The notes under the pieces are model-generated. The model was not told the origin of the DNA, ran no database searches, and worked only from the letters and a program-made list of their open reading frames with translations. A stretch of 64,000 bases of DNA from positions 682,001 to 746,000 of the forward strand of contig JACAAK010000008.1 of the NCBI GenBank assembly GCA_025093985.1. Direction: 5' to 3'. The position numbers and the translations under genes were made by a program. Source of the stretch: Calvatia gigantea. Taxonomy: Eukaryota > Basidiomycota > Agaricomycetes > Agaricales > Lycoperdaceae. Position 1 is the first letter of the stretch; every line of letters begins with the position of its first letter. Positions 11,954-23,199 of the stretch are shown one piece after another.

Positions 11954-12171
11954 GAAAAATGCTTGTTATGCAACGCAGTGGTGGTCACGTGCCTCGCGAT
12001 TCTGAGGCCCCGGCCCCCAGCCCTACGTTCTCTCATGTGCAGGGTCGCAGAGGACTCCATGATAGATGACTGAATGTATAGTGGTTTTTGGGATGTGTCT
12101 GTGATGCACCACTGAGAAAGTAAACGGTGACCTAGAACAAAATCTCTATTACAATACAAGGTTTGCATATA
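11954..12171. other. Upstream region of the RRM gene
   Basis: Short spacer ending at the MITE. It presumably holds the RRM promoter, read on the minus strand. No defined element was recognised. Confidence 0.35.
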
Positions 12172-12493
12172 CTGTACCGGACTTTATGGTGGCAACGTAA
12201 CGCATAACGCTCGACCCAATTTGTTGCCTATTTCCCCCGTTGTAATGCGTAACACTCAAGGTGTTGCCGCAATAGAAACATCAAAAAATTTAAATATATA
12301 AATTGTATGTATTTCCACACTTTCTAGAGCCAGGCTTCGATGTTGCAGCTCAACCTGTCATTCTGGCCCAGGTGTTGAGGAAGACTTGCAAATTCTGACC
12401 GATGTAACGCGTCATACTAGGGGTGTTGCCAGAACACAACCGTTCATGCGCGCAACGCTCCCTCAGACGTTGCCACCATACAGTCCGGTACAG
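12172..12493. mobile_element. MITE-like non-autonomous DNA transposon, TA target duplication
   Basis: A 322-bp segment with terminal inverted repeats of about 27 bp. The left end reads ctgtaccggact and the right end read in reverse gives the same, with one mismatch (t/g at position 13) before the arms diverge. TA dinucleotides flank both ends (12170-12171 and 12494-12495), as for Tc1/mariner-type insertions. The interior has no open frame and repeats short words built on gttgcc and gtaacgc. It sits about 220 bp upstream of the RRM gene. Confidence 0.75.
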
Positions 12494-12495
12494 TA

Positions 12496-13353
12496 GGCGA
12501 CCCCCAATATTTAACAAAGCGGAAGGGGAAAACGATTCGAAAAATACACCAATCAGTAAATGAACGAGAAAGACAGGATATCGACTCTCGCAATGGCAAT
12601 GGGTATCTCAGTTCTCTTATCAGGATTTCGTCCCTGAAAGTTTTCCCGCCCACCGCTACGTTCTTCTGCACACCCAGGATAAAAAAAGCAACGGTCGCAT
12701 CACATATTTTCGGGGATCCTAACACGTATTTCGTTGCGACTGCTCAATGTGGGCCACGGGATGATCGTCAAGAGATGGAGCCGAGCCAATGGCTCCACTT
12801 TGACGTTGAGTTTCGACAAGGGAAGGAAACCAGTTGTGGTGAATAGATAAATGGTAGTATTATATAGCGGAAACGGACTATGAAGGTTTACAACAACTGA
12901 CCCGCATCAGGTCACCGGCGCAGTGCATAAAAATTAGTAGGGATACGGAATACAATAATGTCGATACCCATTGCCATTTCCCACTTCGGTGGGCCTGCAA
13001 GAAATGAACGCATTCCTCTGCTCAGGTGTGTTCCCGCAGATTATGACACGTTCTTCAGGATGTCCCAGCTGAAGTGACTGCAGCTCGGCCGTGAATTGCC
13101 GCAGAGTACGGGAGGAACCCTGGGGACTAGTATATTGCAACCATTCAATGAGAACGTCAAGCAGTGCGAATTGAGTGTGTTGCCTCTTACCGATCTTTCT
13201 ATCGCAGGCCCCGGGCCATTTTCAAAGATGCAAACAGGCTTGTTCCTTCCGCAGTCCAGATGGTCCAATTTGAGGTCCCGCAACAGGGCCTCCTTGAACA
13301 GTCCTCGATTTTCTAGTTCTTCTGGGAAACTCTATCAACCGACAGGTCAGCGA
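12496..13353. other. Intergenic region between MITE and NACHT gene
   Basis: No supported coding sequence. Likely the 3' flank of the NACHT gene on the minus strand. Confidence 0.35.
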
Positions 13354-15430
13354 TCAAGGAGCAGTCACAAAAACAAGAAGAACAACACATACATCCCAGA
13401 GCCTGAACAACCACCTTGTAAAATCACCTCCGCGGGTATCGCCCCAATGAACATCAGCAGTGTTAATGCGACTTAGGGCATCGAGGCATTCCAATCGGTC
13501 TTGTTGAGAGTTGAACAGGCCCCTCCCCCGCTTGGACCTGAGGTCCCCGGTTACAACATAATACAGACTTGCTAAAGCGTCTCGTTTTAGGTGTTGGTAG
13601 AAACTCGACCCCAAAAATCTTGAGAGTTGAGACGTATATCGAGCCCACTTGGTGTCCCAGGGTTTATCAAGGCACAGATTATAAAGGGAATGAGCGATGT
13701 CATCGACGGATTCAGCTCGGTCAACGGAAAAGTCCTTGGATCTGGTCGAATCTTTGAGGTAGTCGGCAAAGGAGGCATGGAGAAATGATACCCCGGATTT
13801 ATGTGCACGGTCTGGACGTGGAATTTCAAGCACGGAATGGAGTTTGTACAAGGAACCGTACGCGACACTTTGTTCGATGCCGAGAATGATGGATGCTCCC
13901 ATGAGGCTGCGAGAGTCGAGGGAGTACGAGAACCCGTCACGGATAGAGCCTGACCGTGTGCAGAGAGCAAATCCGAGTATTCGTTTTGTGGTACGCCATG
14001 ACGTTGGTGGGATAGACATGAGGATTTGGGCATACAATGCATCGAGGAGTGCAAAAGGGTGATCATCAGTCATTGGGACATCCAAATGATCGATAACAGA
14101 TAAGAGTAGGTCAAGCCGGGACACTGGGTCAGCATGATCGGAATCTTCCATAAAACGAACCGCGGTTGTCGCAAACACAAAGAGACCCAATGCGCCTTTG
14201 GAGAGCTTAAGGGACTGTGTTTCGCTTGGCCATTTGGAAGGAACATGCGAAAACCGTTTCCGAATGAACTTGAAACTAGCGTTCAAGTAGCGCTCGACGT
14301 CCCGACAAGCTTCGGTAGAGTTGATTGGTATATGCTCTGACCAATGGCTTGGGGAAACCGCCTCGCCAGTGAACGTGGCTACTAGGCGTGGTTCTGGCCG
14401 ACTCGAGATGGCCCACACGAGGGATGCACTGGGAAAGTTGAGAACGAACCCGCTAATAAGTTGCACGATTTCGCATTGCTCATTTACTCCTTCGCATTCG
14501 TCCAACCCGTCCAGCAAGACACCCCAAGGACCCTCTCCCTCTCCAAGCCTTTTATTGCCAAATGGTTCAACGATGAAGACCTGGAATTGCTCTTTCATCT
14601 TCTTCTTCAACAAACGCGGGTCAAGCGCGAGTTGTTCTGTGACGTACGCGTGGTACGTAGGTATCTTCGTAGCCAGTTGAAAAGCGATGGTGATGAAAAC
14701 GCGCTGAGGGTCTTTACGATTATTCGGCCTTGAAGAGAACAGTGTTGCTCCGAGGCAGTTGGAGGCGGCTAGGGATTCGGCTGTTGTGCATATACCCTCT
14801 TTGTAAGGACTTACTTCGGACTATTCTTCAGTTCCACTCATTACATCAGCCATTATGTAATCGCTCTATTTTCGAGCTTTACTGTACTTTCGTACACCTC
14901 AGTTTCGTTCTACGATTCTGAGGTGAGTTACATTATGCTTAACTGCATTATACCTTTTACTTATATGACCTATAGTGTATTATCTCACTCTAGGTATTTC
15001 TTAATATATTTATAGTCTCGTTCTACGATTCTGAGTGTATTATCTCACTCTAGATCCCTGCCGCTCGTTACAACATCGGCAAAGGTCTGAACCACTGCCG
15101 ATTTGCCAACGCCAGCAGGACTGTTCAGCCACAGAAGGGCTTTCTGCCGCCTTTTGTCGTAAAACCACGTGGTGATCCTCCCATTGAGTTCCACCCGTGT
15201 ACCGGGATGGCACCGGGGTGGGGGGTCACGAGCCGAAGAGTCATATTCTGCGCCGTCAATAACACGCTTGGAAAGTGCTTTCATCGCTGCAGATAAATTG
15301 AGTTGCTAGTTGGCAAGAATAGGAAGCCCGCGCTGCATATCTTACCTACAGTGACCAAATCGCGGTCTCCCTGGACGGAGGTGAATGTGGAGTTATTGAC
15401 TAAGACATTACAGGCCTTAGAGAAGAAACA
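13354..15430 (-). CDS. NACHT-domain NLR-like protein (STAND NTPase), possibly disrupted
   Basis: Signal-transducing NTPase of the type basidiomycetes carry in large numbers, associated in fungi with non-self recognition and cell death. Reading right to left: a short exon with NNSTFTSVQGDRDLVTV, then an intron (GTAAGA...CTGCAG), then MKALSKRVIDGAEYDSSARD and PPPRCHPGTR, and the P-loop LWLNSPAGVGKSAVVQTF (about 15130-15080). After an interruption (about 15058-14795) the same domain resumes as AESLAASNCLGATLF, RPNNRKDPQRVFITIAFQLA and the Walker B stretch GPWGVLLDGLDECEG (about 14530-14490). A 419-codon open frame then runs to TGA at 13354, including SKGALGLFVFATTAVRF and VSFLHASFADYL, typical of the winged-helix part of these proteins. 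No WD or ankyrin repeats follow. The start codon was not located. If the interruption is not spliced, the gene is broken between Walker A and Walker B. Confidence 0.72.
14795..15058. repeat. Interruption inside the NACHT domain carrying paired direct repeats
   Basis: About 260 bp separate the P-loop part from the Walker-B part of the NACHT gene. The segment carries tcgttctacgattctgag twice (14905-14922, 15018-15035) and agtgtattatctcactctag twice (14974-14993, 15034-15053). All frames have stops. On the minus strand its ends resemble splice sites (GTGAGA ... AACAG), so a repeat-bearing intron is possible, but I could not make the phases join. Otherwise it is an insertion. Confidence 0.5.
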
Positions 15431-15799
15431 GCGCCTGCACTCGTCGCTGGACCGACACGAGATCCACGAGCGGGAGCGGGGAAGACTTCAAGTGCCCACC
15501 ATTTGAAGAGAACCTCGCCGTGTCTGGCACAATTGGTTGACTCGGGGGAACTATCCTTGAGAATAAGGCCCTCAGCCTTGCCCTTTTCGAACGGCGCGTA
15601 AATCCTTGCATACGTCCGCGAGATGTGGCAGATAGGGCCAATGAGGCATTGACAGATGTGGAGGAATGGGGTGGAGAGCAAGGAAGAGGAGACGGTGTGG
15701 AAGCGTTACGCCATGCAGGTCCCAGGTGTCCCTTTGATAAGCAAGCGCTCGTTAATTTGAGAGCCCCAAGCAACGAGTGCTCCATGCTTTATGCATTGA

Positions 15800-15845
15800 T
15801 GCATACCGCCAACCACGCATGGTGCATACCGCCAACTATGCATGA
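15800..15845. repeat. Two-copy 23-bp tandem repeat between divergent genes
   Basis: tgcataccgccaaccacgcatgg (15800-15822) is followed directly by a second copy differing only by transitions (15823-15845). It lies between the 5' end of the NACHT gene (-) and the flippase start (+, 15980), hence in a shared upstream region. The atgcat/tgcata words inside are partly palindromic. A regulatory role is a guess. Confidence 0.55.
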
Positions 15846-15979
15846 TGCCTCCCGCCGGTTGCATGGACTTCGGGCGTCTGGGATCCCGGAGTTACGTCCC
15901 AGGTATATGTAAGGGATAGATTTTCACTTGTCATACGACGACACACAACTGAGAGCTGTTGGATCTGCCGTCCTCCAGC

Positions 15980-18900
15980 ATGGCACCTCCCTTCTCCTCT
16001 TGCAATCCCTTCCTCCCCTGGTACAATAGGCTCGCAGCTTTCAAGATCGAGGACCCCTTCTCACGGAAGACGCGATCCCGGGCCCAACGCACTGTTTTTG
16101 TCAACGAAAATCTCCCTGAGGACTATTTCGATCGCCGGGGTCGAAGTGAAGAAAGAGAAAGTTCATAGCCACGAACCAAATCATCACAGTCCAAGTATAC
16201 CATGATCACTTTTATCCCTCGCAATTTTCTCGAACAATTCAGACGCACCGCCAACTGGTAAGGATTCCCCGCGTAGGCTTGAGGGTTCTTAACACCCTGG
16301 GCTAATTCGACTCAAACAGGATTTCCCTTGGGTTCGTGCTTCTGGAATCATTTAATAAACATGTGACGGGATTCGTGCTCCCAACGGTTCTAACCTGTAT
16401 TGGTTGGCTAATCATCGCCGCAAAGGATGCGCTCGAGGATATACAGCGGCAAATGTCGGATCACAGAACGAACCGCGCACCTGTGCAGGTTTTAGGAGTC
16501 GGAGATTGGGTCAACCCGAATACTACAGCTCAGAAGAGCAACACGTTTGTTCGGTGGACAATACTGAATTACGAGAGATGTGAAAGAATCGTGAACAAAC
16601 TGGCCGGGGAGGAGCTGGATGGCTTGGCTGGTCCGCAGGAGGATATTCCAGATATTGAATACGATGACGATAAACAACAGCACCCGTCGCAGGAAATCCA
16701 AGAGGGAGAATAACCAGAAAGGAATCATGCTCATCGCCTCCGTCTTCTTGGACACCATGAACCCTCCCGACCTCATTGGAAGAAAACACCTTGGGAAGAC
16801 GTGCGTGTCGGCGATTTTGTCAAAATCAAGGACGGCGGGGCCGTCCCTGCTGATATGCTCATTTGCTCGACTTCCGAAGACAGAAGCATCGCATATATCG
16901 AGACTCAGAACATTGATGGCGAGAGTAATCTCAAATCCCGCAATGCCGTTGCCGCACTTTGCACATATCCGGAACGCGGCCGATTGCGCGTCACTGCATA
17001 ATGCGTTCCGGGTTGAATGCGGCCTGATGCCAATATGAATGAACTCAATGCGACGTTACGCGTGGGCAACGATGTGTTTCCGGTGGATATCCAGGCGGTG
17101 CTATTACGCGGGACCGTATTGAGGAACACCAGATCTGTGGTTGGGGTTGTGCTCTACGCTGGAGAGGATACTAGAATCGCAATGAATGCCGGTGATACAC
17201 CTTCGAAGCGGAGTGAAGTCGAGAGACAGATGGATACAAATGTGTATGTCACTCACAGCCCCTGCCTGACTCTGATCTTTGATATGCTATTTTTGGTTTT
17301 GTGGATTTGTTAGGCTCCTAAACCTGGTGTTGTTGACGATTATGGCTGCCATCTGCGGTATTGGCACCTCTGTGCTTCAACACCAAGATTACCCCCCTGG
17401 TGCCCTGTGGTTATATGGTGCAGATCGCCCGGACGACAACCCGTCAATAAATGGTCTGTTTACTTTTATGACTGCCCTTCTGACGTATGTTTATCTTTTT
17501 CTTGACTTCATCTTTTTGTCGATTGATGATGGTATGCGCTATGTCCACAGGTTCCAAAAGCTTGTGCCTTTCTTATTGTATGTCTTGTCTGAAATTTCTC
17601 GGGTAATCCAGGTAGCATCCCTTCGCTCCGACGAAGGCATGTCTTCCAGGAAGGAGGAAAAGCGTACTTTGGCCCGGAGTTGGAAGTTGTTAGATGACCT
17701 CGGACAGATTGAGTATATCTTCTCGGACAAGACCGGGACGTTGACTCAGGTACGTCATCGACCGATTTCCTGCCTTTTTCATTTTAGGCTTTGTGGTGAC
17801 ACCTCGGGATTGTATCTAGAACTCAATGGTGCTTCGGAAATGTAGTATTAGTGGGAAGGCATATCACGGCGATGGCCAAGAGGAAACCGTGCTGGAAACG
17901 AATGGTTTACCACAAACCGAACTCGCAAACAACAACCCTGTGGGATCCTTAGTTGAAGACATCCCCCTTTCCGACATCCGCTCACCAAGATCTTCAACGG
18001 CCGACGACCGTTCATCACCTGAACATTCGAATCCTGGCGCCGCCCGTGCAACCGGTACAGGTGGTCCCAGTCTTGCAGATTCGCTTACAAGTCACTCCGT
18101 GGAGACCGGTCAACGCTTTTTCGACGCCGAGCTCTCAAACGACCTCCGCCAAGCAATCCATGCTGAACCCGACTCTGCTTACGAAGCTCACGCCCAAAAT
18201 CTCAATAGGTTTTTCACGGTATTAGCACTCTGTCATACGGTTCTTGCCTCCGTCGACCCTGAAACAGCCGCGATAGAGTACAGTGCTCAGTCACCCGATG
18301 AAGTTGCTCTTGTACGAGCTGCAGCGAATATGGGCTTCATCTTCCATGGGCGTGACCGCCAACTCCTTTTGTTACAAACACCACTCTCGGTTGATGAGCA
18401 TGGTGAGGGGATATTTCAGGGGTATCAGCTGCTAAATACACTCGAATTTACCACTGCGCGAAAGATGATGAGTGTGATTCTGAGGAGGTTGGACTCGGAT
18501 GATAGGAGGATATTTTTGTTGACCAAGGGAGCCGATAGTGTGATTTTTGGGAGGTTGAACAGAGGTGATGGTGAGGAGGCGGAAGCCCTTAGTAAGGCTA
18601 CTGCGAAGCATTTGGATGACTTTGCAAGGCAAGGTTTGAGAACGCTCACTTTGGCGTATAAAGTCATAGGCGGTACGCATCATGTTTCTGCGTTCCCTTT
18701 TTCGTGCATTAATGGGACGAGTAGATGAGGAGTATGAGGCTTGGAGTCAGAAATATCACAGAGCTTCCACCGCCCTCCACGATCGGGACGAAAAACTAGA
18801 AGCTATCTCCTCCGAAATTGAACGAGATCTCCAACTTCTTGGTGCCACTGCGATCGAAGATAAATTACAAGATGACGTCCCGGAGACTATCGCGGATCTT

Positions 18901-20856
18901 AAGGAGGCAGGTATCAGAATCTGGGTCACGACGGGTGACAAGTTGGAAACCGCCATCGCCACTGGGCATAGCACGAAGCCCATATCTGAAGATTCAAATC
19001 TCATTGTGATCAGAGGAACCGGGGATTTGGCGAGGCCTGTATGGAATCAGCTCGTGGATGCTGCCCGAGATTTTTTCCCGCGGAATGGGATTGTGGATGA
19101 GCATGGGATATTGATGGATGCTTCAGAGTTAATGGCGCCCCCACCACGAGCCGCTCGGGGAGAAAGTGCCGGTGCTAGCGTTGGAGGTGGGGAAGGGCCT
19201 GGGGCCGGACGTATACAAGAACCTGGATCACAGTGGAGTGAGGGGTCGGGGAGGGCCGAAACTAGTTTTTCATCGGTCGTTGGTGCTGGGAATGGTGAGC
19301 GACCTGGTGGCCTTGTTCTGGTCATTGATGGAACTGCTTTGGGTATCGTGCGTTTCTGTCTAATCATCAATAACGTGAAGTGGAATATTTACGGGTTTAC
19401 TCCAGGCTCTTAACGATGAACAACACAAAATCTTGCTCCTTCGTTTAGCAAGCTTTTGTGAGAGCGTTATATGCTGCCGCACATCGCCGCTGCAGAAAGC
19501 ACTCGTGGTCAAACTTGTAAAGGAAGGATTGGGCGCCATGACACTTGCAATCGGCGACGGCGCAAATGACGTTAGTATGATTCAAGCTGCAGATGTAGGT
19601 GTGGGCATCATCGGCGAAGAAGGATTACAGGCTGTGAACTCATCGGATTTTGCGATTGGTCAAGTGAGTCTTCCACCGAGCATGTGATCAAATCTGTATC
19701 AACTTGGGGCCTTCTATAGTTCCGGCTTTTGAAGCGATTGTTGCTCGTGCATGGCCATTGGTCATATGCAAAAAACAGTGGCATAGCTCTCCACGGCTTC
19801 TACAAGAACGCTCTGTGTGTAGGCATATTATGGTGGTTCCAATTTCATTGTGGTTGGAGCTCAAGCTTGTAAGCACCTCGTCCTCTTACTTTTCAGCCAA
19901 AAGTTTAGTCTGACCGTGATGACGCAGTGCGCTGGACTATATATATGTCCTCCTCTGGAATGTCCTCTGGACTATTGTACCTGTGACTATCATTGGCCCA
20001 TTCGTTCATGTAGATGGTAAGTGAATCCATTCAAGTATTTTGGGCGTTGTATTAGTATAGATGGTTATATAGATGCGGCCGTCCTCATGGAAATACCCGG
20101 GCTATATGTATATGGTCGGAAGAGAGCATGGTTTAACATGAAACGGTTCTTTACTTACACATTCGATGGCATTGTCCAGGTATGTCCTCTTTTTGGCTGG
20201 AGATAGAGAACGAAAGCTGATAGATAGGTTAGTCTGCTATCATCTACTTCCTTATTCTGTGCACCTATTCCACTACCACGACTCGACCAGACGGCTGGCA
20301 AATTTCGCAGCCCGAGTTTTCGACGGTATACCCTTTCTATCTCAGGTCGGTGTGTTTGCTAATAATCATTCACAGACGATGGGTATTTGGCGCCGCCTTT
20401 ACTGCCAACTTTTACTTTGCTCTCAATGCGAATGCTTGGAATGTACGGCTGTTCTTTGTCATGGGTGGTATCGTCGTGATGTGGGCTTTCACGGTGGGTC
20501 CATCGTTTTCATTGTGATGGTATTGCTGACGGGGTGGCTAGGCGACCCTCTACAACGTAGCACCCTTGGCGGAGTTGTTCGCCTATTCAGTTTGGGGGCC
20601 CAATGACTTCCTCTTCAGATCTCCATACTACTGGCTTTCACTGCCTCTGGTAACTTGCCTCGCCCTTACCCCCCGATATCTCATGAAGGCCTACCAGTTC
20701 AATGGTATCCCTCGGTATGTTTACAGAAAGAATCCTCGGTGTGACTTGTCCCAGGAGGTTGTAATGCCCGATCCTTTCTCCGGTTCCGTTTCCTGGCACG
20801 TGCCCCCTCTCCCGCATAGGGGGACAGAAAGTGTCACATCTTCTCTCGCTGCATGA
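15980..20856 (+). CDS. P4-ATPase phospholipid flippase, Dnf-type, with frame damage
   Basis: Type IV P-type ATPase that would move phospholipids to the cytoplasmic leaflet of plasma or Golgi/endosomal membranes. Start ATG 15980 ([18 protein letters not shown]), then [15 protein letters not shown]. Landmarks in order: [75 protein letters not shown] (DGES is the usual actuator DGET), [11 protein letters not shown], phosphorylation motif DKTGT (codons 17726-17740), [65 protein letters not shown] (19553-19570), [42 protein letters not shown]. At least 12 GT-AG introns of about 45-75 nt join cleanly in the second half. Damage: three extra bases near 16138, 16170 and 16190 that together restore frame, an in-frame TAA at 16711-16713, and a shifted block about 16955-17020. 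Around 17590-17610 the family's segment just before the DKTGT exon is also shorter than usual. Confidence 0.85.
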
Positions 20857-22301
20857 CCCCCAACGGATTTACACCCCGCGAGTCGTTGTAGAGATCGGAC
20901 GGCACCTGTGCCACGTACTCGTCCTCCTCCCACTACGTCACTTCTCCGACGACACTATTGATGTCCTTGGGCGATGACTAAGTAAACCACCAACTCATCT
21001 CCGAAGGACTCCGAAAACCCGGAACGTACACGATTGGAACCCTGAACCCCTCGTCTTATCCCACTCGTGCCGTTCATTCTCAATCCTTTCGGACCGTTTT
21101 CTCTTCATTTCCCCGTCTCCGTACACCCTCTATAATTCAAAATTTGAAGGCTTAGGATCTAGCCTGGCTTATACTCCATCCCCTTCTCTCGCCCTCTCCT
21201 ACTCTAAGTCCCGAAATCTTTCAACTTGCGAATGTCTGCTCGCCCCTCCCTTCCAGAGCACATCCTCATCGTTACCGGGCCCTTGGGATGGAGTTCGACC
21301 ACCGCTCCGTCGACCATTTTTATCGCTCTGTCCTCTACTCTCTCCCATCTCCCCTTTAAATTCGTATCCCTCGAGGACGTCAGGCGGATGCTGACGTACT
21401 CGTGTTGTCACTGCGTCATCCCCACTTCAAGAACATTTTATGTTTGTTCGTATGATATCAGATATTTTTATGGAGCATATGTGAATTAACCATTGATTGG
21501 GTTTTCCTGCCGTTGGCCACTGATTTGAAGACTGGGATCTACTGATGCCACATATAAATGCTGACCACCACAATTTTGTAGTATGTGTTTGGAAACACAG
21601 GATCATCCCTATGCAAAGGATTTGGAATTACATTGAGCGATAAGGACAAACCAAGGGGCTATCACCCGAGCAATTGTGGAGACTGCACGTCGGCTGCCTT
21701 CGGAACGGCACCCAACGAGCATCTCACACTAATTAGTCCGCCCTCCGAAGATTTCGTCACCCCGACCATTCAACTGATCCGTCGCCGATCCGCTCGTTCC
21801 TTGCCCATTCTATAAACCATCCGTTTCACCTGCCATACGTTGTGTTTCAGGCCAATGCCCATTTTATTAAAATTGTAGCGGCGCCCGGAGCGCCAGTCCC
21901 CGACTCTCATCTGACCCAAAAAATCTGAATTTTAGATTTAGGTTTTAAATTTTATTGTACATTCAGCAATCAAAACGGCATTTAACTAACAACACCCTGC
22001 CTAAGGTCAGTGCATTCCTGTACGTGTTATGGAGCACTGTAGGATTATCTCAAAACTGCCCATGCCCTGTCAATAATTTGATATTCCAAAACATTATCAA
22101 AACCACAGCAACCCGAGGCCAATAAGGTATTTGTTTGCACGAGATCAAATCAATCAACACTCAGCACCCCTGACTGAACTTTTTGAGATCTCAGATCAAA
22201 CACCAGGCAACACAAACATACAGTCCTGGGTGGTACATAATGCAATCTGATAATTTAGGTCTGTTGCAGAGGGTATCGAGTGATCTGGTTGAAATGGCTG
22301 T
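20857..22301. other. Intergenic transition zone, no supported gene
   Basis: Downstream of the flippase I see only short frames. Composition changes from CpG-rich to AT-rich near 21930, which marks the border between the gene-bearing part and the transposon cluster. Confidence 0.45.
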
Positions 22302-22766
22302 TCAAAGAATATAGCATGGAGAGCACACCTGGTTAGACAGTTTTTGAAAAAGTTTAAGACTGCTCTGCAAGGCTCGCTCTGTTATGTGGACAGGACATGA
22401 TGAATTCTGGGTGTGGTATACACCAGTTGCAGAAGGAATGTGAGTAGTTTGGGGGGAGTATGGATGAGATGCTTGGTGCCCTGCAAGTGTGCATTTTGTT
22501 TTTCGAGAGGGAGGAGAACCACTGGTTTGAAATTTATTTGCAGTGCCAGCCCCTGTCTCTTTGTCAGTAACTTCTTCAGTATTGGAATGCAAGTCTCCAT
22601 GATTGGGAAATAGCTCATTAAGAGCAGCATCATATGTCAGTGCTTTTGAGCAGTAAGCAAGCCAAATGTTCTTCAGACAGGTGGAGGTAATGAATGATAT
22701 TCCATGCTGGTGATAGCAAGGGTCTGATTGAGAGTCTGTTCTGCAATGGACATGCAAACTAGTGCC
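22302..22766 (-). pseudogene. C-terminal fragment of a fractured 2OG-oxygenase-like gene
   Basis: This frame of about 151 codons (stop at 22302) is the 3' part of a gene cut by the copia element. Joining the minus strand across the copia TSD reads AWKPHNWHGT followed by SLHVHCRTDSQSD with no frame change, and on to FITSTCLKNIWLAY. After that it is Ser/Thr/Pro-rich to the stop. The tail has no recognisable domain. See 29566-29950 and 38811-39427 for the other pieces. Confidence 0.6.
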
Positions 22767-23174
22767 TGTTAAGACGAGTACACCACAATAGTTTGCACTA
22801 GTGGTGGAGGGGAGTCGTACTCACTGGGTTTGTTGAGATGCGCGTTATAGACAGTAGCGAGTGGATATCTGAGAGGAATGATGGGCAAGAGTAGACTGTA
22901 ATTGTCTAAGGAATGTACACATACTACATAGGTCTTATATATCTAATAGTTCTGGTCTGTGCGCCGTTCTACCTAATACAGGTGAGGTCTTATCTGCCAG
23001 TAGCATATACAGAGCATACTGCGTACATTGTTCTATTTAATAGACCATGACCAGCAACCTAGAGTGCGGTCTAGTACATTGTTCGTTATCTCTCTTCAAG
23101 AGTGAAGTACTCAAGAACCCGTTTCAGCTATAAATAGACTGAACCAACATAGTGGTACGGATCGAGATTCAACA
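22767..23174 (-). repeat. Copia 3' LTR
   Basis: 408 bp, starts tgttaagacg and ends gattcaaca on the plus strand. It matches 29158-29565 at every base I compared. Confidence 0.95.
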
Positions 23175-23186
23175 CTCCTCCTCACT
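23175..23186 (-). other. Copia polypurine tract
   Basis: Reads agtgaggaggag on the minus strand directly before the 3' LTR, the place where plus-strand DNA synthesis is primed in LTR elements. Confidence 0.75.
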
Positions 23187-23199
23187 TGAAGGAGGGAGA

